The notes beneath the pieces were generated by a model, which made no database searches, was not told the origin of the DNA, and saw only the letters and a program-made list of their open reading frames with translations. Positions 1-8,081 of a stretch of DNA of 64,000 bases are shown here, in pieces. The stretch is taken from positions 1-64,000 of the forward strand of contig JASGMV010000008.1 of the NCBI GenBank assembly GCA_030156255.1, in the 5' to 3' direction. Source of the DNA: Desulfovibrionales bacterium. GTDB taxonomy: Bacteria > Desulfobacterota > Desulfovibrionia > Desulfovibrionales > Desulfovibrionaceae. The translations under genes were made by a program, and so were the position numbers. Numbering within the stretch: the first letter of the stretch is position 1; every line of letters begins with the position of its first letter.

Positions 1-37
1 CCCGGTATAAACTGTTACCCATGTCCCCGGTCACACA

Positions 38-60
38 AACCACTTTTACAAAAAGTGGTT
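38..60 (-). terminator. Terminator-like hairpin after the thioesterase gene
   Basis: A perfect 10-bp inverted repeat (AACCACTTTT / AAAAGTGGTT) with a 3-nt loop lies 20 nt beyond the stop of the minus-strand thioesterase gene. It would close the long minus-strand run. A clean T-run does not follow, so the termination role is inferred from position and from similarity to the hairpin at 56068-56101. Confidence 0.5.
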
Positions 61-79
61 TCCCCCTTCCCCCCAGCTC

Positions 80-496
80 TCAAAAGATGGATCGAAACCA
101 CTCCGGGATGCGTTGGGGTTTGCCGGATGGGTCCACGCAGGCGTGTTCGGTCATGCCTGTGGCGATGATGTCGGTCTTTGTTTCGTCGTAGATTTCATAG
201 ACGAAAATGATGGAGGCTCGTTTCCACTGGCTGATTCCGACCCGGATATACGCTAGGTCGTCGTAGCCGAGGGGTTTGCGGTAGCGGCATTGCGCCTCCC
301 GCACCGGGAGCAGCAGGCCGCGGCGCTCTACTTCGGCGTAGCTCATGCCGTACTCACGGATGAACAGGCCGCGGGCTCGTTCGAAAAGATGTAGATATTC
401 GCCGTAATAGACTCGTCCCATGGCGTCCGTTTCACCGTAGGAGACGCGGTGGGGGAGCCATGCGTCGGGCGTGGGGAAACTTCGCGTATCGGTCAT
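80..496 (-). CDS. Acyl-CoA thioesterase, YbgC/4HBT hot-dog family
   Basis: A 138-residue single-domain protein of the 4-hydroxybenzoyl-CoA thioesterase type. These enzymes hydrolyse acyl-CoA or acyl-ACP thioesters in the cytoplasm. The family signature is visible near the N-terminus: YGETDAMGRVYYGEYL, where the Asp of the T-D-A-x-G-x-x-Y motif is the usual catalytic residue, followed by FERAR. Length fits the family. The ATG overlaps the stop of the upstream ApgM-family gene by 4 bp (ATGA), implying translational coupling at the end of the hom operon. The substrate cannot be read from sequence, and the link to threonine synthesis is only positional. Confidence 0.88.
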   Translation of the reverse strand: MTDTRSFPTPDAWLPHRVSYGETDAMGRVYYGEYLHLFERARGLFIREYGMSYAEVERRGLLLPVREAQCRYRKPLGYDDLAYIRVGISQWKRASIIFVYEIYDETKTDIIATGMTEHACVDPSGKPQRIPEWFRSIF

Positions 497-1686
497 TTCA
501 GTCCCAGGGATTGCAGGACGAAGGGAAGCAGTTCGTGGCCTTCATCGATCAGCAGGTTCGAGGCGGCCGCGGTCTTTTCGTTGAACGCGGGCGCGCCGGA
601 CGCTTTGATCCCCGGCCCGGCCAGCAGGAACGGGACGGGATCGCTCACATGGGTGCGTTTGGCGATGGGCGTCAGGTGGTCGCAGGCGACGAAATAGGCC
701 GCCTCCGACGGGTCCAGAGCCTGCATGACGGGGCCTGCGATGCGGGCGTCGAAACGTTCGATGGCCTCGATCTTGTCCTTGACGTCGCCGGCGTGGCCGC
801 ATTCGTCCGGGGCCTCCACGTGGAGAAACACGAAGTCTCCGCGTTGCAGGAAATCCAGGGCCGCGGCGACCTTGCCTTCGTAGTTGGTGTCCAGCAGGCC
901 CGTTGCTCCGTCCACCTCCAGAACCTCCATTCCCGCGGCGCGGCCGAGCCCCTTGATGAGGTCCACGGCCGAGATCACGGCGCCGGACAGGCCGAAGGTC
1001 TCCCGGAAATTCGGCAAATTCAGCGGACGCCCCTGCCCCCAGGGCCAGATGGCGTTGGCCTTGGTCTGGTTGTCCGGCCGAGACAGGATTTCGTGGGCCT
1101 CGTGAACCAGGTCCCAGAGCGCTGCGCTTTTGGAGAAGGCCATCAAGTCCGGTTTGACGGACTGGTCCGTGATGTCGTGGGGTGGCCGGACGAGAATGTT
1201 CGCCTCGGGCTCCTTGGCGCCGCCCGGCTGGATGAGCAGATGGCGATACTGGATTCCGGGAGCGAAAGAGAACGCCTCCCCGCCAAGGAGTTCCTGCAAC
1301 CGGTTGATGAGCGGCGTGGATTCCTCGGTGGGAATGTGCCCGGACGAGTAGTCGAGCATGCGGCCTTCGGTGGTCAGGTCCGTGACCTGAACCAGATTGA
1401 GCCGCCAGATGAGGTCGTCCGGTTGGAGCTTCAAGCCCTGGGCCGCGGCTTCGATGGGGCCTCGGCCGGTGTGAAGCTTGGCCGGGTCGAATCCCAGCAG
1501 GGCCATGTTGGCGATGTCCGATCCGGGGGGCATGCCTTGAGGGATGGTGCTCGCCCGGCCGATGACGCCGGTTGCGGCGAGCTTGTCCATGTTCGGGGTC
1601 CGGGCGGCCTCCAGAACGGTTTTCCCGTCCAGTTCGTCCAGCGGCCACCCGCCCATACCGTCGGCAATGAGAAAAAGCAGCTTCAT
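493..1686 (-). CDS. apgM: ApgM-family phosphoglycerate mutase / proposed homoserine kinase
   Basis: A 397-residue alkaline-phosphatase-superfamily protein of the cofactor-independent phosphoglycerate mutase (ApgM) branch. Seen directly: the N-terminal metal motif IADGMGG; PGSDIANMALLGFDP, whose Ser is the expected phosphorylated nucleophile; APDECGHAGD; and ACDHLTPIAKRTH near the C-terminus. The frame extends upstream to 1815, but the ATG at 1686 gives the family N-terminus (MKLLFLIADG). It starts 8 nt after hom. A subgroup of this family found beside hom in species lacking ThrB is annotated as a proposed homoserine kinase (TIGR02535-type). The neighbourhood here favours that role, but glycolytic mutase activity cannot be excluded. 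Confidence 0.88.
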   Translation of the reverse strand: MKLLFLIADGMGGWPLDELDGKTVLEAARTPNMDKLAATGVIGRASTIPQGMPPGSDIANMALLGFDPAKLHTGRGPIEAAAQGLKLQPDDLIWRLNLVQVTDLTTEGRMLDYSSGHIPTEESTPLINRLQELLGGEAFSFAPGIQYRHLLIQPGGAKEPEANILVRPPHDITDQSVKPDLMAFSKSAALWDLVHEAHEILSRPDNQTKANAIWPWGQGRPLNLPNFRETFGLSGAVISAVDLIKGLGRAAGMEVLEVDGATGLLDTNYEGKVAAALDFLQRGDFVFLHVEAPDECGHAGDVKDKIEAIERFDARIAGPVMQALDPSEAAYFVACDHLTPIAKRTHVSDPVPFLLAGPGIKASGAPAFNEKTAAASNLLIDEGHELLPFVLQSLGLK

Positions 1687-1694
1687 AACCGCGC

Positions 1695-2981
1695 CTAAAG
1701 AATACGGAAAGCCACAGTGGGCTCCTGGATGAACTCCATGGCGTCGATGGCCCGCACGGCGCGGTCCACGTCGCTGATGCTGGATTCGTGGGTCAAAAAT
1801 ACGATGGGAACGCACCGCTCCATGGCTTCGCCTTTCTGCACGGCCTGGGCGATGGAGATGTTGTTGTCCGCCATGGCCTGGGCGATGGCCGCCATGACTC
1901 CGGGACGGTCGTCCACGGTGAAGCGGAAGTAATGTTCGGCCCGGGCGTCTTCGTGGTTGATGACGCTTGCTTCCGGCAGACGCCAGTCCGCGAAGCCGGT
2001 GTTGTCCGGCGCCCGGTTGGCGCGCGCCAGGGCCATGATGTCCGCCAGAACGGCCGAGGCCGTCGGCAGGGCGCCGGCGCCCTGGCCGTGCAGCATCACG
2101 GAGCCCACGCAGTCGCCTTCGACGCGCACGGCGTTGTAGTTGCCGCCCACCCGGGCCAGCAGATAGGTGTGGTGGACCAGGGCGGGGAGCACACCGGCCT
2201 CCAGCCGTCCGTCCACTTCGTTGACCTGGGCGATGAGTTTGATGCGGTAGCCGAACTCCCTGGCGACGGCGATATCCTGCCGGGTCACGGCTCGGATGCC
2301 CTGAACGTGAAGTTTTTCATAAGGGAAATGGACGCCGTAGGCCAGGCGGATGAGCAGGCAAAGCTTGTGGGCCGCATCGCCGCCGTCGATGTCGAGGCTC
2401 GGGTCCGCTTCGGCGTAGCCAAGGCGTTGGGCTTCGGCCAGGGCCTCGCCGAACTCCACGCTCTGGGTGGTCATTTGCGAGAGCACGAAGTTGGCCGTGC
2501 CGTTGAGGATGCCCAGCAGGCGCGGAATGCGGTTGCAGGCCAGGGATTCCTTGATGGTCTGGACGATGGGGACGCCGCCGGCCACGCTGGCCTCGAAGTA
2601 CAGGCCGAGGCCTTTTTCCGAAGCCAGTTGGAACAGCTCCTCTCCCTGTTCGGCCAGCAGGGCCTTGTTGGCCGTCACCACGTGCTTGCCCGCGTTCAGG
2701 GCTCTGGCGATGAGATTCTTGGGCGCATCAATACCGCCCATCAGCTCCACCACGATATCGATGTCCGGGTCGTCGACGATGTCGGATGGATCGGTGGTGA
2801 TCCGGATTCCGGAATCTTGGGCGAGGTTGCGCTTTTTCGAGGGATCGCGCACCAAAACGGTCTTGATGGACACCGGACGCCCCAACCGGTTTTCCACCCA
2901 GTTTCCGTTTTTCTGTAAAATGGAGGCAAGGCCGCCTCCTACCGTTCCAAGTCCGGCGAGTCCGATGCGTAAGCTGTTCAT
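1695..2981 (-). CDS. hom: Homoserine dehydrogenase with ACT domain
   Basis: A 428-residue cytoplasmic enzyme that reduces aspartate semialdehyde to homoserine, the branch point to threonine and methionine. Domains in order: an NAD(P)-binding Rossmann fold with GLGTVGGG at residues 8-15; the catalytic domain, with VTANKALLA and a GGVPI segment; and a C-terminal ACT domain (VDDRPGVMAAIAQAMADN), the usual site of threonine feedback. The open frame runs upstream to 3302, but the ATG at 2981 gives the family N-terminus and sits 11 nt after the aminotransferase stop. It is co-transcribed with the aminotransferase and the ApgM-family gene, forming a small aspartate-family pathway unit. Confidence 0.96.
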   Translation of the reverse strand: MNSLRIGLAGLGTVGGGLASILQKNGNWVENRLGRPVSIKTVLVRDPSKKRNLAQDSGIRITTDPSDIVDDPDIDIVVELMGGIDAPKNLIARALNAGKHVVTANKALLAEQGEELFQLASEKGLGLYFEASVAGGVPIVQTIKESLACNRIPRLLGILNGTANFVLSQMTTQSVEFGEALAEAQRLGYAEADPSLDIDGGDAAHKLCLLIRLAYGVHFPYEKLHVQGIRAVTRQDIAVAREFGYRIKLIAQVNEVDGRLEAGVLPALVHHTYLLARVGGNYNAVRVEGDCVGSVMLHGQGAGALPTASAVLADIMALARANRAPDNTGFADWRLPEASVINHEDARAEHYFRFTVDDRPGVMAAIAQAMADNNISIAQAVQKGEAMERCVPIVFLTHESSISDVDRAVRAIDAMEFIQEPTVAFRIL

Positions 2982-2992
2982 ATTTCCCCCCA

Positions 2993-4165
2993 TCAGGGAC
3001 ACAAAAGGTGGCGCATGCCTCTGATGGCTTGGTTGGTGCGCTGGCGGTTCTCCACAAAGGCGAACCGTACGTGTTCGTCGCCGAAATGGCCGAATCCCAG
3101 GCCTGGCGACACCGCCACTCGGGCTTCCTTCAGCAACAGCTTGGCGAACTCCACGGACCCCAGATGGCGGAACTGTTCGGGGATTTTCGCCCACAGGAAC
3201 ATGGTGGCCTTGGGCGGCGTCACCTCCCAGCCGATACGGTTCAGCCCCTCGCACAGGGCGTCGCGCCGATCCTGGTATACGTCCATGATTTCCCTGACGC
3301 ATTCCTGGGGGCCGTTCAGGGCGACCGTCGCCGCGATCTGGATAGGCTGGAAGATGCCGTAGTCCTGATAGCTCTTGAGACGGGTGAGGGCTTGGACCAT
3401 GTCCTTGTTGCCGCAGCAGAAGCCCACTCGCCAGCCGGCCATGGAGTAGCTTTTGGTCAGGGAGAAGAACTCCACGCCCACGTCCTTGGCGCCTTTGGCC
3501 TGCAGGAAACTCGGGGCCTCGTAGCCGTCGAAGGTGAAATCGGCGTAGGCCAGGTCGTTGATGACGTAAATGCCGTTTTCCTTGGCGAAGTCCACGATGC
3601 GCTGGTAGAATTCAAGCTCCACGCACACCGTGGTGGGGTTGTGCGGGAAGTTGATGATCAACAGCTTGGGCTTGGGCCAAGTCTGGCGGATGGCCACTTG
3701 CAGGTCTTCAAAAAAATCCCGATCCTGCGCGATGGGCACGCGGCGCACATCGGCGCCCGCGATGATGGAGGCGTAGGGGTGGATCGGATACGACGGGTCC
3801 GGCGCCAAGACGACGTCGCCGGGGGAGAGCATGGCCAGCGCCAGATGGGAAAGCCCTTCCTTGGCGCCCATGGTCACGACGACGTCCTCGTCGTGGTTGA
3901 GCTCCACGCCGTAGCGGCACATGTACCATTTGGCGATGGCCAGACGCAACCCGTTGATCCCCTTGGACGCGCTGTACCGATGGTTGACCGGTTTTTGGGC
4001 CGCTTCGATGAGTTTGTCCACGATGTGCTTGGGGGTGGGCTGGTCGGGGTTGCCCATGCCCAAATCGATGATGTCTTCGCCCTGGCGGCGCATTTCCATC
4101 TTCAGCGAGTTCACCGTGGCGAATACATAGGGCGGCAGCCGATGCATTCTTGGAAATTTGTCCAT
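2993..4165 (-). CDS. PLP-dependent class I/II aminotransferase (AlaC / LL-DAP-like)
   Basis: A 390-residue fold-type I aminotransferase. PLP-binding features are visible: [12 protein letters not shown] near the N-terminus, NFPHNPTT in the middle, the Schiff-base lysine in [17 protein letters not shown], and an Arg near the C-terminal HVRFAFVEN segment. The ATG at 4165 is preceded by a strong AAGGAGG and begins the family N-terminus, although the frame stays open to 5203. Close relatives include AlaC (alanine-forming) and diaminopimelate-type enzymes. The position directly upstream of hom suggests an aspartate or alanine amino-donor role. Substrate specificity is not decidable from sequence alone. 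Confidence 0.9.
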   Translation of the reverse strand: MDKFPRMHRLPPYVFATVNSLKMEMRRQGEDIIDLGMGNPDQPTPKHIVDKLIEAAQKPVNHRYSASKGINGLRLAIAKWYMCRYGVELNHDEDVVVTMGAKEGLSHLALAMLSPGDVVLAPDPSYPIHPYASIIAGADVRRVPIAQDRDFFEDLQVAIRQTWPKPKLLIINFPHNPTTVCVELEFYQRIVDFAKENGIYVINDLAYADFTFDGYEAPSFLQAKGAKDVGVEFFSLTKSYSMAGWRVGFCCGNKDMVQALTRLKSYQDYGIFQPIQIAATVALNGPQECVREIMDVYQDRRDALCEGLNRIGWEVTPPKATMFLWAKIPEQFRHLGSVEFAKLLLKEARVAVSPGLGFGHFGDEHVRFAFVENRQRTNQAIRGMRHLLCP

Positions 4166-4233
4166 TGGAAGGCCTCCTTCCGATCTCTTGCGAAAGTGTT
4201 TCGCAGCATTAGTAGCCGCGGGCGCGGGTCGTG

Positions 4234-4977
4234 TCAAAGAGATTGTCCGAACGCAGGCTCCAAAAGAAACGCTCGGACGTACGTGGGAAACTCGGCCGAG
4301 GAGCGGTCGCCCGACCCGTAGCCTACGGCCTTGATTCGGCAAGGAGGCAGCGATCCGAAATCGTCGCACAGCGTGCGCAACACGGCTATTCCCGTGGGGG
4401 TGGCCGCCTCGCGGCCCAGGTTTGTGGAAAAGATCGGAACGGCGTCTCTGGCCAGCTCCGCCACGGCCGGCGCCGGCACGGGAAGCCGTCCGTGGGCGAT
4501 GTTCACGAACCCCGAACCCACGTTGACCGGCGAGGACCGGGTGCGCGGACGGCCCAGGGCGTCCCAAAGCAGACAGGCGCCCAGGATGTCGGCCACCGTG
4601 TCCACGGCGCCGATTTCGTGGAAATGGACCTCGTCGATGCTGGCTCCATGGACCTTGGCTTCGGCCCCGGCCAGCATGGTCAGGGCTTCTTTGGCCTTGT
4701 TCGCCGCGGCCTCCGGCAGATCGGCGTTGCCCATCAGGCCCAGCAAATCGGCAAGACGCCGCAACGGTTGGCCCTCCGGTTGTATGATGGCGACGCCTTT
4801 GGTGGCGACGGACGCAACCTTGCGCTCGCAGACCTCGGCCCTGACGCCCGGGATGGAAAGCTGCGACAGCCCGTCGTTCAATACGTCGAGAGGCGCCCCG
4901 GCGTCGAGCATCGCCGCGAGGATCATGTCGCCGCTGGCGCCGGTTGCGGCGTCGAAGTAGAGGCTGTGCGTCGTCAC
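4234..4977 (-). CDS. larC: LarC nickel insertion protein, N-terminal (LarC1) part only
   Basis: A 247-residue protein matching the first domain of LarC, which inserts nickel into the pyridinium-dithiocarboxylate mononucleotide to make the nickel-pincer cofactor. Seen: [22 protein letters not shown] at the N-terminus, [27 protein letters not shown], and VGYGSGDR just before the end. Full-length LarC is about 400 residues, with a C-terminal LarC2 domain that in the Lactobacillus plantarum enzyme carries the CTP site and is joined by frameshifting. Here only 68 bp separate the stop from the aminotransferase start, so LarC2 is absent. The GTG start overlaps the larB stop (GTGA). Confidence 0.88.
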   Translation of the reverse strand: MTTHSLYFDAATGASGDMILAAMLDAGAPLDVLNDGLSQLSIPGVRAEVCERKVASVATKGVAIIQPEGQPLRRLADLLGLMGNADLPEAAANKAKEALTMLAGAEAKVHGASIDEVHFHEIGAVDTVADILGACLLWDALGRPRTRSSPVNVGSGFVNIAHGRLPVPAPAVAELARDAVPIFSTNLGREAATPTGIAVLRTLCDDFGSLPPCRIKAVGYGSGDRSSAEFPTYVRAFLLEPAFGQSL

Positions 4978-5720
4978 GAAGTAGTCCTCTTGCTGTTGAT
5001 GACGTGGGCGGCGTATCCGGCGCCGAAGCCGTTGTCGATGTTGACCACCACCACACCCGGCGAGCAGGTGTTGAGCATGGCCAGAAGAGCGGAGACGCCG
5101 CCGAAGCTTGCGCCGTACCCCGTGCTGGTCGGCACGGCGATGACCGGGCCGGGGCACAGGCCTCCCACCACGGAGGGTAAGGCTCCGTCCATGCCCGCCG
5201 CAACCACCACGGCCGAAGCCTGGGACAGGTCGTCCAGGATGTCCATCAGGCGGTGCAGGCCGGCCACGCCGCAATCGAAATGCCGAAGAACCCGGCTGCC
5301 GAAGAATTCCGCCGTACCTGCGGCTTCTTCGGCCACGGGCAAGTCGGCCGCGCCCGCGCTCAGCACCGCAACCTTCCCCGTGGGCTCGCATTTCCCGGCC
5401 GGGACGGTCAACAGTTGGGAAACGGGATTGTAGGACAGGCCTTCGACGTCGGCCACGGCCTGGGCGTGCTCCGGTCCGGCTTTGGTTCCCAGAACAGGCT
5501 GGCCTGCGCGGGACATGGCCAGCACGATTTCCCTTACCTGGTCCGGCGTCTTGTCCTTGCAGTAGATGGTTTCCGGCAGGCCGCGGCGCAGCAGCCGTTG
5601 GTTGTCCAGGCGGGAAAAGCCCGCTTTGAGGATGGATTCCCCCGTCAGCCGGCGCTTGAGGTCTTCGGCGTCGATGCGTCCTTTTCGGAACGCTTCGAGC
5701 AAACTATCCAGGCTGGTCAT
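4974..5720 (-). CDS. larB: LarB, NaAD carboxylase/hydrolase of nickel-pincer synthesis
   Basis: A 248-residue PurE-related protein. LarB carboxylates nicotinic acid adenine dinucleotide and releases AMP, giving the dicarboxylated mononucleotide that LarE sulfurises. Recognisable segments: [24 protein letters not shown] in the N-terminal half; [25 protein letters not shown]; the glycine-rich [15 protein letters not shown]; and the [17 protein letters not shown] loop typical of the PurE-like domain. Length is normal for the family. It starts 7 nt after larE and overlaps larC by 4 bp, so the three maturation genes form one translationally linked unit. No larA-like racemase gene is seen in the window. 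Confidence 0.95.
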   Translation of the reverse strand: MTSLDSLLEAFRKGRIDAEDLKRRLTGESILKAGFSRLDNQRLLRRGLPETIYCKDKTPDQVREIVLAMSRAGQPVLGTKAGPEHAQAVADVEGLSYNPVSQLLTVPAGKCEPTGKVAVLSAGAADLPVAEEAAGTAEFFGSRVLRHFDCGVAGLHRLMDILDDLSQASAVVVAAGMDGALPSVVGGLCPGPVIAVPTSTGYGASFGGVSALLAMLNTCSPGVVVVNIDNGFGAGYAAHVINSKRTTS

Positions 5721-5727
5721 GGCGTTT

Positions 5728-6462
5728 TCAGCAATCCGTCAGGGAAATTTCGAGTTCGCGCGCCAGGCTTTGCAGGCAGGCCAAGTCGTCTTTTGTCAAC
5801 GCTTGCCGGGCCGGGCGCTTCAGCGACAGCCCTTTCGACGAAATTGCGACGCGAACGTCTTCATATCCGAAAGAACGCAGTTGGTCCTCCGCTGCTTCCG
5901 CCGCGCGCAACCGCTCCGGGGTGAGGCGGACGCCGGGAGCGATGCGAGTCGCCAGGCAGGAGTCCGACGGAACGTCTGCGGCGGGATGGCCGAATTCCCG
6001 TAGCGCCTGGCGGACTTCCGCCTTGGTGATTCCGGACAGGAGCAAGGGAGAGATGACGCCTCGCTCTTCTGCGGCGGCGAGCCCCGGGCGGCTCGGATCG
6101 TCGTCGGCGTTGGTTCCGTCCAGAACCACGGGGTCCGGGATGGAGAAGAAAACGCGTTTTTTGCAAAAGTAGCAACGATTCGCAGGGTTGGCCGCAATGC
6201 GCGGATCCTGCAGCAGGTTCAACGGAAAGGCCTGCACCTTCAGTCCTGCGGCCTTGGCGTGCTCCACGGCCAGGGCCGTGGAGCGCGCCGAGGTGAAATC
6301 CATGGTGAACGTGATGATTTTCGCCCGTTCGCCAAGAGCCCTGGAGGCCAGGATGGCCGTCAAGACGCTGTCGACGCCGCCGGAGTAGGCGACGGCGGCC
6401 GCGCCCAGGGGCCGGATCAACTCCAGGGCGGCCTCGATTTTATTCTTCAGGTCCCTGTTCAT
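5728..6462 (-). CDS. larE: LarE, sulfur transferase of nickel-pincer synthesis
   Basis: A 244-residue PP-loop ATP pyrophosphatase. LarE adenylylates the dicarboxylated intermediate made by LarB and donates sulfur to each carboxylate. The PP-loop YSGGVDSVL is at residues 27-35, followed by ANRCYFCKK and PSDSCLATRIAPG. The Cys of the last motif aligns with the sulfur-donating cysteine of the L. plantarum enzyme. Further cysteines sit near the C-terminus (DLACLQS and the last residue), so an iron-sulfur-type LarE is possible but unproven. The ATG lies inside the 3' end of the serine-hydrolase gene (23-bp overlap), linking the lar genes to the upstream envelope operon. Confidence 0.95.
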   Translation of the reverse strand: MNRDLKNKIEAALELIRPLGAAAVAYSGGVDSVLTAILASRALGERAKIITFTMDFTSARSTALAVEHAKAAGLKVQAFPLNLLQDPRIAANPANRCYFCKKRVFFSIPDPVVLDGTNADDDPSRPGLAAAEERGVISPLLLSGITKAEVRQALREFGHPAADVPSDSCLATRIAPGVRLTPERLRAAEAAEDQLRSFGYEDVRVAISSKGLSLKRPARQALTKDDLACLQSLARELEISLTDC

Positions 6463-8068
6463 GCGATGGTTGCGGCGCCTCGCCCTCGATTCGTGAAAAA
6501 GTTGTTTCCAATGAGTTCTCCAGACCGTCCGTGGTGAACAAGTCCGCTTTTCCGTCCGCGCCGATGGCGAACCGCACGAAGCTCGGCTCTTCGCTGGGCC
6601 AGGGGAGTTGGGCCTGGAAGATGTCGCGGTTGAAGTGGCGCAGCGCGATGGCGTCCTTTCTCGGCCCGAGAATCAGGGTGAGCTGGCCGCCGCGGTTGAT
6701 GATCCGGACATCTCCGTAAATGTCGCTGGCGTAATCTCCCATGTAGGCTGAAATCGGCAAGGGCGGCGACGGATTCTCAGGCGCCGCGGCCGGCTGGTTT
6801 TCAGCCAGTTCCTTTTGATGCGCCTGCAGCGCCTTGGCGCTTAAATCCTTGACGTCGCCCCCATGCAGGGCGCCGAAGAACGTCTGCAGCACCAGCCTAT
6901 CCTGTTCCCCGACCATGTTGCTGAGCATGACCAACCCCACGCCTTCCGCCGGTGAGAAGGCGGTCAGCGACGTCATGCCGAAGGTCTGGCCGTTGTGCCA
7001 GATGATCGGTCCGGGCCCATCTTCCAGGTAGACCCATCCTTGGCAGTAGTAAAGCTTGCGGCCGTTGGAGAGGCTCCCCATCAGCGTTTGCGGCGTACGC
7101 AAAAACTCCATGGATTCCTGCTTGATCACCCTGCCGCGGGGGCCGACGCCGTCATTCAGGTTGAAGCGCAGCCATTTCGCCATGTCCAGAACGTTGGAGT
7201 TCACGCCGCCGGCCGGCGCCAAAGTGTTCATCGTCTGTTGATACGGGGCGTCCCATGGCAGGGGTTTCGCCCCGGCGTCCGTCGGGACGTGTCCTGTGGC
7301 TGCGTCGGGGTTTTGGGCTATGGCCTCTACCCGGGTGTTGGTGGCGTCCATGCCCAGGGGGGCCAGAATGCGCTCCTGGAGCAGCGCTCCGTAGCTCTTG
7401 CCTCCGTAGGCTTCAAGCAGCGTGGCCACGGCCAGGAACGGCGCGTTCTGATAGGCGTACTGCGCTCTGAAGCTGGAGACCGGAGTCACGTCATACAGGG
7501 AGTCCAGAATATAGTCGGCCGAGTATCCCAAAGCGGCCAGCGAATCCAGAGAGTAGGGCGGCAGGCCCAGGTGTTGGGCCATGAGGTCCGAGACCTGGCA
7601 GTTGGCCGTGACCCAGGGGTCCTGCAACTGGAAAAAGGCTAGGTGGTCGGCCGCGGGATCGTCAAAGGCGAAGGCTCCCTGGTCCGCAAAGGAGGCGGCC
7701 AGCGTCGCGGTGAAGGCTTTGGAGCAGGAGCCGATCTGGAACATGGTGGACGGGTCCACGGGGTCCCGGCCGCCGGCTTTTCTCACGCCGAAGCCTTTGG
7801 CGTAGACCGTGGCGTTGCCGGACACCACGGCCACGGCCATGCCGGGGATGGACCAGTCGTTCATGATCCCGGGAATGGCCGCGTCCAGTACGGCGATGGC
7901 GCGCTCCAGGTCGGAAGGGCTTTCGGAAGCGGCGCTTGCGGGAGCTTGGACCGTCTCCGAGTCGGCCGATTTTTTCGGTTTTTGGTCCGGGCATCCGGCC
8001 AAAACGGCCAGAAGGACGCCGAGCATCACCAACCAAATCGCAGACCGACGAAATCTGGAGCCGCGCAT
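6440..8068 (-). CDS. Serine beta-lactamase-fold hydrolase, predicted lipoprotein
   Basis: A 542-residue exported class C beta-lactamase / DD-peptidase-like hydrolase. The N-terminus has Arg residues, a hydrophobic stretch and lipobox L-A-G-C with the lipidated Cys at 26, so it should be membrane-anchored outside the cytoplasm. All three active-site boxes are present: S114-C-S-K117, Y206-Q-N208 and H358-N-G360 (the KTG/HxG equivalent). The last 110 residues form a separate C-terminal domain of DUF3471 type. The ATG at 8068 has AAGGAGG at ideal spacing. Gene order suggests action on a peptide or cell-wall-derived compound handled by the adjacent OPT-like proteins. True substrates in this family include D-amino-acid peptides, esters and amides. 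Confidence 0.88.
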   Translation of the reverse strand: MRGSRFRRSAIWLVMLGVLLAVLAGCPDQKPKKSADSETVQAPASAASESPSDLERAIAVLDAAIPGIMNDWSIPGMAVAVVSGNATVYAKGFGVRKAGGRDPVDPSTMFQIGSCSKAFTATLAASFADQGAFAFDDPAADHLAFFQLQDPWVTANCQVSDLMAQHLGLPPYSLDSLAALGYSADYILDSLYDVTPVSSFRAQYAYQNAPFLAVATLLEAYGGKSYGALLQERILAPLGMDATNTRVEAIAQNPDAATGHVPTDAGAKPLPWDAPYQQTMNTLAPAGGVNSNVLDMAKWLRFNLNDGVGPRGRVIKQESMEFLRTPQTLMGSLSNGRKLYYCQGWVYLEDGPGPIIWHNGQTFGMTSLTAFSPAEGVGLVMLSNMVGEQDRLVLQTFFGALHGGDVKDLSAKALQAHQKELAENQPAAAPENPSPPLPISAYMGDYASDIYGDVRIINRGGQLTLILGPRKDAIALRHFNRDIFQAQLPWPSEEPSFVRFAIGADGKADLFTTDGLENSLETTFSRIEGEAPQPSHEQGPEE

Positions 8069-8081
8069 GTCCACCTCCTTG

